Below are positions 7,537 through 16,527 of a stretch of DNA of 64,000 nucleotides, piece after piece (position 1 is the stretch's first letter; the number at the start of each line of letters is the position of its first letter). Where the stretch lies: assembly GCF_003855095.1 (NCBI RefSeq), contig NZ_CP033972.1, positions 2,604,001-2,668,000 of the forward strand, given 5' to 3'. Source of the stretch: Gordonia insulae (GTDB lineage: Bacteria > Actinomycetota > Actinomycetes > Mycobacteriales > Mycobacteriaceae). The notes below the pieces were generated by a model, which was not told the DNA's origin, made no database searches, and saw only the letters and a program-made list of their open reading frames with translations. The position numbers and the translations under genes are program-made.

Positions 7537-9113
7537 CAGAACACCACCGGCTGCGCGAACTCGCCCCATACGTCCTTGAGCGTCGACACCATCTCTCCGA
7601 CGGTGCAATACGCGTTGGCGCAGTCGATCAGTCGATGCATCAGGTTCTCGTCTCCTTCTGCCGCCCGCGAGAGCGCGGCCAGTGTGTTCGCGACGTCGAC
7701 GGCGTTGCGTTCGGCCTTGACCTTGGCCAGCCGTTTCAGTTGGGTCTCCCGCCCCTCGGGATCGAGCTCGTAGGTGGCGATCTCCGGCGCGGGTTCGTCG
7801 GCGACGAACCGGTTCACTCCCACCACGGGACGTTCACCACCCTCGACCTCCTGATGGAGCCGATAGGCCTCGTCGGCGATGAGACCCTGCAGATAGCCCT
7901 CCTCGATCGCGCGGACCATCCCACCGTGCGCCTCGAGATCGGCCATCACCTCGATGATCCGTTCCTCGGTGGCGTCGGTCAGCGCCTCCACGAAGTAGGA
8001 CCCGCCCAGCGGATCCGCAACGCGGGCAACGCCCGTCTCGTATGCGAGGATCTGCTGGGTGCGGAGCGCCATCGTCGCGGACTCCTCGCTGGGGAGCGCG
8101 AAGGGCTCATCCCAGGCCGCGGTGAACATCGACTGGACGCCGCCGAGAACGGATGCCATCGCCTCGTAGGCGACGCGGACCAGGTTGTTCTGCGCCTGCG
8201 GCGCGTACAGGGATGCGCCACCGGCGACGCATCCGAACCGGAACATGGCGGCCTTGTCGGTCGCCGCGCCATAACGTTCACGGACGATCGTGGCCCAACG
8301 TCGGCGGCCGGCCCGGTATTTGGCGATCTCCTCGAAGAAGTCGCCGTGGGTATAGAAGAAGAAAGAGATCTGCGGCGCGAACTGGTCGATCGTCATCCTG
8401 CCGCGCTCGACCACGGTGTCGCAGTACGTCACACCGTCGGCAAGGGTGAATGCCATCTCCTGCACGGCATTCGCGCCCGCATCACGAAAGTGCGCGCCCG
8501 CGACCGAGATCGCGTTGAACCTCGGGACCTCCGCGGCACAGAACTCGATGGTGTCGGCGATCAGACGCAGTGAGGGTTCGGGTGGCCAGATCCAGGTACC
8601 CCGGGAGGCATATTCCTTCAGGATGTCGTTCTGGATCGTGCCGGTCAGCTTGGCCCGGGGTACGCCTTTGCGTTCGGCCGCCGCGACATACAGCGCCAGC
8701 AGGATGGCGGCGGTCCCGTTGATGGTGAAGCTGGTGCTGATCTTGTCGAGCGGGATGCCGTCGAACAGGATCTCGGCGTCGGCGAGTGTGTCTACCGCGC
8801 ACCCGACCCGTCCCACCTCCTCGCCGTATTCCGGGTCGTCGGAGTCGTACCCACACTGTGACGGCAGGTCCAACGCCACCGAGAGTCCGGTACCGCCCTG
8901 CTCGAGCAGGTAGCGGTAGCGGCGGTTGGATTCTTCGGCGGTGCCGAAGCCCGAGTACTGCCGGAAGGTCCACAACCTTCCGCGGTAACCGGTCGGGAAG
9001 TTGCCACGGGTGAACGGGTACTCCCCCGGCAGCGGTTGCGCGGCGGAGTCGGGATTCGGGCCATAGGCGGTGTCCAGCGGGATGCCCGAGGCTGTTTCGG
9101 TCTGAGGTTCCAT
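7536..9113 (-). CDS. B12-dependent acyl-CoA mutase, large (catalytic) subunit
   Basis: This 525-residue TIM-barrel subunit lacks its own B12 domain and pairs with the small subunit downstream. The core LWTFRQYSGFGTAEESN, TGTIQNDILKEY and LADGVTYCDT are classic for the mutase family. Aligned by eye to Propionibacterium methylmalonyl-CoA mutase, it keeps Tyr53 (equivalent to Tyr89), Arg46 (Arg82), Gln161 (Gln197), Arg171 (Arg207) and His208 (His244). Ala207 replaces Tyr243. The Tyr/Arg pair binds the substrate carboxylate in methylmalonyl- and ethylmalonyl-CoA mutases and is changed in the isobutyryl and 2-hydroxyisobutyryl enzymes. No MeaB-type GTPase is adjacent. Mutase activity is likely; the substrate is open. 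Confidence 0.9.
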   Translation of the reverse strand: MEPQTETASGIPLDTAYGPNPDSAAQPLPGEYPFTRGNFPTGYRGRLWTFRQYSGFGTAEESNRRYRYLLEQGGTGLSVALDLPSQCGYDSDDPEYGEEVGRVGCAVDTLADAEILFDGIPLDKISTSFTINGTAAILLALYVAAAERKGVPRAKLTGTIQNDILKEYASRGTWIWPPEPSLRLIADTIEFCAAEVPRFNAISVAGAHFRDAGANAVQEMAFTLADGVTYCDTVVERGRMTIDQFAPQISFFFYTHGDFFEEIAKYRAGRRRWATIVRERYGAATDKAAMFRFGCVAGGASLYAPQAQNNLVRVAYEAMASVLGGVQSMFTAAWDEPFALPSEESATMALRTQQILAYETGVARVADPLGGSYFVEALTDATEERIIEVMADLEAHGGMVRAIEEGYLQGLIADEAYRLHQEVEGGERPVVGVNRFVADEPAPEIATYELDPEGRETQLKRLAKVKAERNAVDVANTLAALSRAAEGDENLMHRLIDCANAYCTVGEMVSTLKDVWGEFAQPVVF

Positions 9114-9186
9114 CAGCGGATACGTTACTTGCAGAAAATGAGAATGCCAATACCGTCACCGAGATTGCGATGCTATTCTGTGCAGC

Positions 9187-9906
9187 ATGCGCCCAGCCAA
9201 CACTGCTCTCGACGGCGGGCCGTGCGACCCGCTCGGCGAGCTGTCGGCGGCGGCACGCCAGTACCTCAAGGCCATCTGGGACGCCTGCGAGTGGGAGTCC
9301 GACCGCGTCACCACCACAGCGATCGCGCAGCGGGTCGGCGTCTCGCCCTCGACGGCGTCGGATGCCGTGCGGCGACTGGCGGACAAGGGGTTCGTCACCC
9401 ATGAGCGCTACGGGACCGTCTCGCTCAGCACCCGTGGCGAGGCCGTCGCCGCCCACGTCATCCGACGTCTGCGACTCGTCGAATCCTTCCTCGTCGAGGA
9501 GCTCGGCTACGGCTGGCACGAGGTCCACGACGAGGCCGACAGCCTCGCCCACGCCGCATCCGACGAACTGATCGAGCGCATCGATCGGCGTCTCGGGCAT
9601 CCGACCAGGGATCCGCACGGCGATCCGATCCCCGACGCCGGCGGCCGGGTCAGCGCACCCCGGTTACGCCCTCTGTCCTCATGCGACACCGGCGATTCCG
9701 GGACCGTTGCGCGGGTCGCCGATTCCGACCCGGCGATGCTCGAGTACTTCGGGTCCGCGGGCCTGACCCTCGATTCCGGCGTCACGGTATGTGCGAAGCG
9801 ACCATTCGCCGGGACGATGCGTATTTCCGTCACAGGCTTCGCCGAGATGGAACTCGGCGACGTCGCGGTCCGGTCGGTCTGGTTGACCGCCGCCGACTGC
9901 GGGTGA
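9187..9906 (+). CDS. DtxR/MntR-fold transcriptional regulator with altered metal-site residues
   Basis: This 239-residue protein has the DtxR layout: a winged helix (ITTTAIAQ-like turn at residues 41-72), a dimerisation helix pair (residues 90-135) and a C-terminal SH3-like domain. The stretch RLVESFLVEELGYGWHEVHDEA aligns with DtxR without gaps. In that alignment His79 becomes Leu95, Cys102 becomes Asp118, Glu105 becomes Ala121 and Met10 becomes Gln25. His98, His106 and Glu83 are kept. It diverges from the mutase operon across 73 bp and probably controls it. Whether it senses a metal at all is uncertain. Confidence 0.85.
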   Translation: MRPANTALDGGPCDPLGELSAAARQYLKAIWDACEWESDRVTTTAIAQRVGVSPSTASDAVRRLADKGFVTHERYGTVSLSTRGEAVAAHVIRRLRLVESFLVEELGYGWHEVHDEADSLAHAASDELIERIDRRLGHPTRDPHGDPIPDAGGRVSAPRLRPLSSCDTGDSGTVARVADSDPAMLEYFGSAGLTLDSGVTVCAKRPFAGTMRISVTGFAEMELGDVAVRSVWLTAADCG

Positions 9907-9961
9907 ACACCTACAGGGCCGGGCAGAACCGGCAACTCCACCAGCCACGAAGGAGAGAGTC

Positions 9962-11224
9962 ATGAACATTGACGACCTGGTGCTGATCAGCATCGACGAC
10001 CACGTGGTGGAGCCACCGGACATGTTCCTGCGTCACGTACCCGACAAGTACCGCGACCAGGCACCCGTCGTCGTGACCGACGACAAGGGCGTCGACCAGT
10101 GGATCTACATGGGCAAGCAGGCCGGGGTCAGCGGACTCAACGCCGTGGTGTCGTGGCCGGCCGAGGAATGGGGTCGGGATCCCGCCGGATTCGCCGAGAT
10201 GCGTCCGGGCGTCTACAACGTCCACGAGCGCGTTCGGGACATGAGCCGCAACGGGATCTGGGCGTCCATGTGTTTCCCCACCTTCGCCGGGTTCTCCGCA
10301 CGTCACCTCAATCAGCACCAGAGCGACATCACCCTCGTGATGGTGTCCGCCTACAACGATTGGCACATCGACGAGTGGGCAGGCGCCTACCCCGATCGCT
10401 TCATCCCACTGGCCCTGCTGCCCACGTGGAATGTCGACGCGATGTGCGCCGAGATCCGACGAGTGGCCGCCAAGGGCTGCCGGGCGGTGACCATGCCCGA
10501 ACTGCCACACCTCGAGGGTCTGCCCAGCTATCACGACCTGGACTACTGGGGCCCGGTGTTCGAGACGCTGTCCGAGACAGGCCTGGTGATGTGCCTGCAC
10601 ATCGGCACCGGCTTCGGCGCCCTCAACCTGGCCAAGGATTCGACGATCGACAGCCTGATGGTGCTGGCCTCCCAGATCTCGGCCCTCGCCGCCCAGGACC
10701 TCCTGTGGGGTCCGGCGATGCGCACCTATCCCGACCTCAAGTTCGCGTTCTCCGAGGGCGGGATCGGCTGGATACCCTTCTATCTCGATCGTTCCGACCG
10801 GCATTACACGAACCAGAAGTGGCTTCGCCGCGACTTCGGCAGCAAGCTGCCCAGCGAGGTCTTCCGGGATCACTCACTGGCCTGCTACGTCACCGACAAG
10901 ACGTCGCTGCTGCTCCGTCACGAGATCGGCATCGACAACATCGCGTGGGAGTGCGACTACCCGCACTCGGACTGCTTCTGGCCGGACGCCCCGGAACAGA
11001 TGCTCACCGAACTCCAGGCCGCCGGCGCCGACGACTCCGACATCAACCAGATCTCCTGGGAGAACTCCGCACGCTTCTTCAACTGGAATCCGCTCGACAA
11101 GCACACCCGCGACGAGATCAACGTCGGCGCGCTGCGTCGTTCGGCAACCGACGTCGACGTGTCGATCCGGTCCCGCGACGAATGGAAGCGTCGCTACAAC
11201 GAGAAGCACATGGCGCAGGCGTGA
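9962..11224 (+). CDS. Amidohydrolase-family protein (ACMSD-like TIM barrel)
   Basis: This 420-residue protein starts 10 bases after AAGGAG. It has the pattern of the metal-dependent hydrolase/decarboxylase group related to aminocarboxymuconate-semialdehyde decarboxylase. SIDDHVVEP (residues 10-18) takes the place of the N-terminal metal-binding strand. VMCLHIGTGFG, FAFSEGGIGWIPFYLDR and WECDYPHSDCFWPDAPE carry the later metal and catalytic positions. Long forms of about 400 residues are abundant near acyl-CoA and aromatic or steroid catabolic genes in actinobacteria. The substrate is unknown. It lies 55 bp after the DtxR-like regulator on the same strand. Confidence 0.8.
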   Translation: MNIDDLVLISIDDHVVEPPDMFLRHVPDKYRDQAPVVVTDDKGVDQWIYMGKQAGVSGLNAVVSWPAEEWGRDPAGFAEMRPGVYNVHERVRDMSRNGIWASMCFPTFAGFSARHLNQHQSDITLVMVSAYNDWHIDEWAGAYPDRFIPLALLPTWNVDAMCAEIRRVAAKGCRAVTMPELPHLEGLPSYHDLDYWGPVFETLSETGLVMCLHIGTGFGALNLAKDSTIDSLMVLASQISALAAQDLLWGPAMRTYPDLKFAFSEGGIGWIPFYLDRSDRHYTNQKWLRRDFGSKLPSEVFRDHSLACYVTDKTSLLLRHEIGIDNIAWECDYPHSDCFWPDAPEQMLTELQAAGADDSDINQISWENSARFFNWNPLDKHTRDEINVGALRRSATDVDVSIRSRDEWKRRYNEKHMAQA

Positions 11225-11343
11225 CCCGTCGATCCACGTTCGGTGACCTCCGTCACTTCCTCCACGAGGAGTAGCGCAGAACATCCCGGGCGTTAGCGAT
11301 GGCCCATTGACCGTTACCACGGGTCACAGTTACCTTCCCTTCA

Positions 11344-11373
11344 CGGACTATGTCGACATACATACATAGTCCG
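11344..11373. promoter_or_regulatory. Nested palindromes ahead of the MmpL gene, probable operator
   Basis: Ten-base arms CGGACTATGT (11344-11353) and ACATAGTCCG (11364-11373) are perfect reverse complements. A second perfect 12-base palindrome, TATGTCGACATA, lies inside at 11349-11360. The site ends 19 bp before the transporter GTG. It could bind a TetR-type repressor of the pump. No regulator gene is adjacent, so the protein would come from elsewhere. A terminator for the preceding gene is less likely because no T-tract follows. Confidence 0.6.
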
Positions 11374-11392
11374 AGAAGGGGAGGACGTCGAG

Positions 11393-14300
11393 GTGGCCGC
11401 ATCCGCGCAGAGCAGGAGCCTGACCTCGGTCGGACGAGTGATTTACCGACACGCCTGGTGGGTACTGGGTTTCTGGATCGCGGTCGGGGCGATCCTGAAC
11501 GTCGTTGTGCCACAGCTCGAACAGACCGTGGCGAGTCGATCCGCCGACTTCCTGCCCCGCGATCTGCCGGCCAACCAGAGCCTCGAGCGCATGGCGGCCG
11601 ACTTCGGCGTCCCCGCGTCGAATGCGGTGAGCAGCGTCGTGTTGGTCGACGAGCACGGGATCGGGCCGGACGACGAACGGTACTACCACCGCCTCCTCGC
11701 GCGGCTCGTCGCCGACAAGGAGAACGTGGCCTACGTCCTGGACACCTACGGGAATCCGGTCACCCGTGACATCGCACTCAGTCCGGACGGCAAGGCGATC
11801 AACCTCCTCGTCGCGTCGGAGGGATCGGTGGGGTCCACGCGAGCACACCACTCCACCAACGGGATTCGCGCGCATATCGATGCCCTACCAAGACCACTCT
11901 CACTGCAGGTGCATTACAGCGGTCCGACCGCAACGCTCGCGGATCTGTTCAGCGCCATCGATGTCTCGCTGCTGATCATCACCGGCGTATCGATCCTGCT
12001 GATCACGTTGTTGTTGCTCGTTGCATACCGAGACCTCGTTACCGCACTCGTGCCGCTGATCACCATCGGCGTCACGTTGGCGGTGGTCCGGCCCGTCATA
12101 TCCGCATTGGGTTCCACAGGCGCACTGTCGATCTCGAACTTCACCATCGCGATCATGACCGCCCTCGTGTTGGGCGCGGGCACCGACTACGCGATCTTCA
12201 CCATCGCCAACTATCACGAGGCACGCCGAAGAGGTGAGTCCGTCGGGGATTCGGTGGCCCGCAGTTCCGGTCGCACGGCACCCATCCTGATCGCGTCCGC
12301 ACTCACCATCGCCGCGGCGTGCGGGTCGATGATCTTCACCAAGATCGGCATGTTCACCACCGCCGGGCCCCCGACCGCCCTGGCCGTGCTGATCGCCCTC
12401 GCGGTCGCCCTCACATTGCCGACCGCTTTGCTCTCGCTGGCCGGACGACGGGGCTGGGCCGAACCGCGCCGCTCGACCGAACTCGCCTGGCGGCGACGCG
12501 GTGCCCGGGTGATCCGGCATGCCGGGGTTTACACCGTCGCGGCGCTGATCTTCCTCGTGGGCACCGCGTTGATCGGTACGACGTTCCGGATGAACTGGGA
12601 CGAATCGGCGATGCCCATCCATGACACCGACTCGACCCTCGGATACGACGCGGTGCTCGAACATTACGGACACAACGAGATCGCACCCGAATACCTCACG
12701 TTCCGCGCCGACCACGACCTTCGCAACACCCGCGACCTCGCCGCGCTCGAGATGGCCGCGATGTCGGTTGCCGGACTCCCTCAGGTGGCCATGGTCCGGT
12801 CCATCACCCGCCCGGACGGCAAGCCCCTTCCGGAGGCGGCCAACGGATTCCAGACCGGTGTCGTCGGCGACCAGCTCGCCCGGGCCCATCGCCAGATGGT
12901 CACCGCGACACCAGAACTGCAGCGGCTGGCCGCCGGGGTGGGCCAGCTGTCCGACGGCGCCGAATCGGCCGCCACCCGCATGCCCGAACTGATGGACGGC
13001 ACCCGCGAGGTGACCACGATGGCCTCGACCGTCCTCGACGGCCTCGACCACACCGAACGCATCGTCGCGATCGCCTCCGACGGACGCTCCTTGAGCGAGA
13101 TACTGCCCACGGTGCGGTCGACGCTGAGCACACTCACCTCGATCGTGTCGACGGTGACCGCGGAGGATCAGGCGAGAAACACTGCCCTGCGGCGCTTTCG
13201 CGCGACCTTCGCGCCGCTGCAGGGCGATCGCCCCACGGCCTCCTGCGCCGCCGACCCGACATGCATGGCTGCCCGGACCGCGTTCGACGCGCTCGATCGG
13301 GCAATGGGTGGACGGGCAACAGCCGCACTTGCGGGCATCGACTCGATGTCCACCGCGTCACCCGACAGCGTGCGACGACTCACCGAGCTGCTCCCCGAAC
13401 TCCGCACAACGCTGGAGACGGTGCAATCGCTCACCCGCCAACTCGACGGCCGTTCCAGTGACCAGATCCGCGCAGACCTGTCCCGTCTGACCGACGGCGT
13501 CAGCGAACTCTCCTCGGGCATGAGCCGACTGGCAGACGGTCTCCGCCAGGTGAAGGCGGGTACCGACACGACGGTCGCATTGACCGGTCAGTTGACCGAC
13601 GGGCTGCGTCGAGCGTCGGGGTACCTGTCGTCGATGAGCTCGGCGACGCGCTCGGGTCCCGGGGCCGGCTTCTACCTTCCGCCGGAGGCCCTGCGTGATC
13701 CGCGTTTCGTCGAGGGCAGCAAACTGCTGATCTCCCCGGACGGCCGGACCGCACGCATGCTGGTGACCTGGAAGATCAACCCGTACGGCCAAGAAGCGAT
13801 GCGCGCCAGCCGCGACCTGCCCGTGGTCGCGACACGGGCACTGAGCGGCACTGTCCTCGATGGGGCCGAGGTCTCCACAGCGGGTCTCGCATCGCTCTCC
13901 GCCGACATGCAGGATCAGGTCCGACGTGACTTCCTGCTCTTCGCGACGGTCGCCGTTTTCGCGGTGCTGCTGATCCTGATGGTGTTGCTCCGCAGTGTCC
14001 TAGCGCCGGTGCTGCTGGTGGCCACGGTGATCCTCTCGTTCGCTTCGGCCGTCGGCGTGAGCGTCCTGGTGTGGCAGCACATCATCGGCATCGACCTCGA
14101 CTGGTCGGTCATCCCGGTGTCGTTCATGGCCGTGATCGCCGTGGGCGCCGACTATTCGATGCTGTTCGCCTCCCGCATCCGCGAGGAATCCGCCGACCGT
14201 GGGATGGTCCGCGGGATCATCCGCGGCTTCGGCAGCACCGGTGGCGTCATCACCACTGCGGGAATCGTTTTCGCACTCACCATGTTCGCGTTGATGAGCG

Positions 14301-14506
14301 GCACAGTGCTCAATCTGGTGCAGATCGGCTTCACGATAGCGGTGGGTCTGCTGCTCGACATCGCAATCGTGCGGACGATTCTGGTCCCCGCCGCGATGGC
14401 GGTGATCGGCGACCGGATCTGGTGGCCCGCGCGCAGCGCGCCGGCGACTAGTGCGCCCCCGTCACCAGACCCCGCCCCGACACCATCGGAAGATCCAGCG
14501 CGGTGA
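11393..14506 (+). CDS. MmpL-family RND lipid/efflux transporter
   Basis: This 1037-residue membrane protein has two MMPL halves. A first membrane helix (about residues 18-40) is followed by an extracytoplasmic domain, a bundle of helices (about residues 190-340) with the TALVLGAGTDYAIF motif, a long second periplasmic domain (about residues 400-835) with coiled-coil-like helices, and a second bundle with AVIAVGADYSMLF. The two GADY/GTDY motifs are the proton-relay positions of this family. The GTG start has GGGGAGG upstream. MmpL proteins export lipids, siderophores or drugs. Its 3' end overlaps the opposite-strand reductase gene by 59 bp. Confidence 0.92.
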   Translation: MAASAQSRSLTSVGRVIYRHAWWVLGFWIAVGAILNVVVPQLEQTVASRSADFLPRDLPANQSLERMAADFGVPASNAVSSVVLVDEHGIGPDDERYYHRLLARLVADKENVAYVLDTYGNPVTRDIALSPDGKAINLLVASEGSVGSTRAHHSTNGIRAHIDALPRPLSLQVHYSGPTATLADLFSAIDVSLLIITGVSILLITLLLLVAYRDLVTALVPLITIGVTLAVVRPVISALGSTGALSISNFTIAIMTALVLGAGTDYAIFTIANYHEARRRGESVGDSVARSSGRTAPILIASALTIAAACGSMIFTKIGMFTTAGPPTALAVLIALAVALTLPTALLSLAGRRGWAEPRRSTELAWRRRGARVIRHAGVYTVAALIFLVGTALIGTTFRMNWDESAMPIHDTDSTLGYDAVLEHYGHNEIAPEYLTFRADHDLRNTRDLAALEMAAMSVAGLPQVAMVRSITRPDGKPLPEAANGFQTGVVGDQLARAHRQMVTATPELQRLAAGVGQLSDGAESAATRMPELMDGTREVTTMASTVLDGLDHTERIVAIASDGRSLSEILPTVRSTLSTLTSIVSTVTAEDQARNTALRRFRATFAPLQGDRPTASCAADPTCMAARTAFDALDRAMGGRATAALAGIDSMSTASPDSVRRLTELLPELRTTLETVQSLTRQLDGRSSDQIRADLSRLTDGVSELSSGMSRLADGLRQVKAGTDTTVALTGQLTDGLRRASGYLSSMSSATRSGPGAGFYLPPEALRDPRFVEGSKLLISPDGRTARMLVTWKINPYGQEAMRASRDLPVVATRALSGTVLDGAEVSTAGLASLSADMQDQVRRDFLLFATVAVFAVLLILMVLLRSVLAPVLLVATVILSFASAVGVSVLVWQHIIGIDLDWSVIPVSFMAVIAVGADYSMLFASRIREESADRGMVRGIIRGFGSTGGVITTAGIVFALTMFALMSGTVLNLVQIGFTIAVGLLLDIAIVRTILVPAAMAVIGDRIWWPARSAPATSAPPSPDPAPTPSEDPAR

Positions 14507-15530
14507 CCAGTCCCGGCTTCGCATCCACAACGGCGGCAACGGAATTGACCAGCCTCATGGCCGTGACGATCATGCCGGAGACGTTGTGGTCACCGTGCTC
14601 ACCGTGGTGCCCGAACTCGACGGTCATCTGCGGTTCGCCCGCGATGAGGATGCGGTAGCATCCGTCGCCGTCGGCAGGCTTCGGCCAGTCGGGGCACTGC
14701 GCCGGGTCGGTGCGGGTGTAGTGCTCGAGCACCACCCGATCGACGCCACCGACCTGACCGACCACCTCGAAATGCAGTGCGGCCATCGTCCCTTCGGGAA
14801 TCTCCACCGACACCGTCGAATAGTCGCGGTCGGCGGCGACCCGGTCGTGACGTTCGACCAGCGGCTCGTCGAGCGTCAGTCCGAGTCCGGCGGCGATCTG
14901 CCGGACGACGCTGCCCCAACCCATCGACAGCACGCCGGGGAGGAGGAGCAGCGGCGTCGCGTCCATCGGCTGTCCGAAACCGAAGATGTCGCGCATGACC
15001 ACCGGCTGGTAATAGGTCGAATAGTCGGCGATCTCGAGGCAGCGCACCTCGTCGATCCGCTGTGACAGGCTCGTCATCGCCAACGGCAGAACGTCGTTCG
15101 CGAAGCCCGGATCGATGCCGTTGACGTGCAGACTGGCATTTCCGGATTCTCCCGCCGCCGCGATTCGGTCGAGCAGCTCCCGGTTGAGGATGCCCTCGGG
15201 GAACTGCAACACCACGGGCCCGCTGGACACCACGTTGATCCCCGCCTCGACAAACGAGATGAGATCGTCGATGGCCTCGAAGATCCGGTCGTCGGTCATC
15301 GCGGTGTGCACGATGCAGTCGGGCCGCAGGGCGATCAGCGCATCGCGGTCGTTCGTCGCGACGACACCGAGTTCGCGATCGAGTCCGGCGAGTTCACCGG
15401 CGTCTCTGCCCACCTTCGCCGGGTCCGAGACCCAGACCCCGACCAACTCGAGGTCCGGCCGGGCATCGATCCCGGCGATGGCGTGCCTACCCACGGTTCC
15501 GGTCGACCACTCGACCACACGAAGAGTCAT
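14448..15530 (-). CDS. NAD(P)-dependent dehydrogenase of the DapB/amine-dehydrogenase-like group
   Basis: This 360-residue protein has an N-terminal Rossmann motif VVEWSTGTVGRHAI (residues 4-17), a segment VGVWVSDPAKVG after the second strand, and the HVNGIDPGFANDVLPLA loop seen in the DapB-like family common in mycobacteria. The start ATG was chosen for GAGG immediately upstream and conservation of MTLRVVEW; an earlier in-frame ATG adds only a few residues. Its 3' end overlaps the MmpL gene tail to tail. The substrate is unknown. A KstR-like box lies just upstream, which hints at membership of a steroid regulon. Confidence 0.78.
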   Translation of the reverse strand: MTLRVVEWSTGTVGRHAIAGIDARPDLELVGVWVSDPAKVGRDAGELAGLDRELGVVATNDRDALIALRPDCIVHTAMTDDRIFEAIDDLISFVEAGINVVSSGPVVLQFPEGILNRELLDRIAAAGESGNASLHVNGIDPGFANDVLPLAMTSLSQRIDEVRCLEIADYSTYYQPVVMRDIFGFGQPMDATPLLLLPGVLSMGWGSVVRQIAAGLGLTLDEPLVERHDRVAADRDYSTVSVEIPEGTMAALHFEVVGQVGGVDRVVLEHYTRTDPAQCPDWPKPADGDGCYRILIAGEPQMTVEFGHHGEHGDHNVSGMIVTAMRLVNSVAAVVDAKPGLVTALDLPMVSGRGLVTGAH

Positions 15531-15540
15531 GTCCTCAAAG

Positions 15541-15554
15541 TAGAACATGTTCCT
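15541..15554 (-). promoter_or_regulatory. KstR-like inverted repeat (one mismatch)
   Basis: TAGAACATGTTCCT fits the KstR consensus TnnAACnnGTTnnA at every fixed base except the last. The inner GAACATGTTC is a perfect 10-base palindrome. It lies 11 bp upstream of the DapB-like dehydrogenase start, where a repressor would block transcription. Confidence 0.45.
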
Positions 15555-15625
15555 GTTTTCCGGGTGCGGTTCGGCGAACCCGATGATCACCCGCGGTTCA
15601 CCGCATCGACGTAGGGTCGATCTCG

Positions 15626-16486
15626 ATGACCGAACCCGCAGACACACCGATCGCGATCGACCTTGACGGCCACCGGACCGCGATCAAGTGGCATCGCGCG
15701 CGACGTCGGGCCGACGATCCGGCGTTCACGACGTCGCGCATCGTCGAGGCCATGCGGTTAGGGGCGAGCGTCGAGGTCGACCTGGTGATCCACGCCGATC
15801 GCGGGTTCGCGGTGCTCCACGACCCCGACATCACGCACGCGACCACCGGGACGGGTCGCATCGGCGAGCTTCCGGCAAGCTACATCCGCACGCTGTTCCT
15901 CCGGTCCGATGCGGGAGCGCCGCTCCGCGAGCCGGTCCTGCTGCTGGAGGATCTCGCGGAGATCCTCACCGGACCGGCCGTGCACCCGGACGCGGTGCTG
16001 CAGCTGGATTTCAAAGAGGATGCGCGGTCGCTGGACGCCGCGGCGATCGAGACCTTCGTGCGCGCGGTGTCCCCGATCACGCGCAACGCGATCCTCTCGT
16101 GCGGTGACGCCGAGGCCGTCCGCCTGCTGACCGACCCCGTGCCCGGCCTCCGCATCGGCTACGACCCCTGCCACCACGGCGCGGCCGATCGGGCGATGCG
16201 TTCCGGCGACTTCTCCGCGTTCGTCGAACGGGCGGTCGCGGCGTCGCCGAACGCGGAGATGATCTACCTCGAGCGACGGCTGGTCCTCGAGGCCGACCGG
16301 CATGGATACGACATCGTCGCCGCTTTCCACGAGCGCGGTCGCGCGATCGACGCCTACACCGTGTACCGCGTCGACGACGAATCCGTCTGGGAAGCGCGAC
16401 GACTCGCCGAACTGCGGGTCGACCAGATCACCACCGACGATCCGGAAGGCCTCATCGCCGCCCTCCTCGCCCCGCCGCGGACGTGA
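15626..16486 (+). CDS. Glycerophosphodiester phosphodiesterase-like protein (atypical)
   Basis: This 286-residue TIM-barrel protein has the GDPD skeleton: His23-Arg24, the acidic pair Glu50-x-Asp52 (VEVDLV) and His65-Asp66 (VLHDPDITHATTGTGRI). The usual HRG-x-ENT opening is replaced by WHRARRRADDPAFTT, so the conserved ENT glutamate is missing or displaced. A hexamer TAGGGT at 15612-15617 lies 8 bases before the ATG, which suggests a leaderless or nearly leaderless transcript. It may hydrolyse a phosphodiester other than glycerophosphodiesters, or be inactive. Confidence 0.68.
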   Translation: MTEPADTPIAIDLDGHRTAIKWHRARRRADDPAFTTSRIVEAMRLGASVEVDLVIHADRGFAVLHDPDITHATTGTGRIGELPASYIRTLFLRSDAGAPLREPVLLLEDLAEILTGPAVHPDAVLQLDFKEDARSLDAAAIETFVRAVSPITRNAILSCGDAEAVRLLTDPVPGLRIGYDPCHHGAADRAMRSGDFSAFVERAVAASPNAEMIYLERRLVLEADRHGYDIVAAFHERGRAIDAYTVYRVDDESVWEARRLAELRVDQITTDDPEGLIAALLAPPRT

Positions 16487-16527
16487 CCTCACCTCGACCA
16501 TGACCGACCCCCACCCAGGAGCACAGC

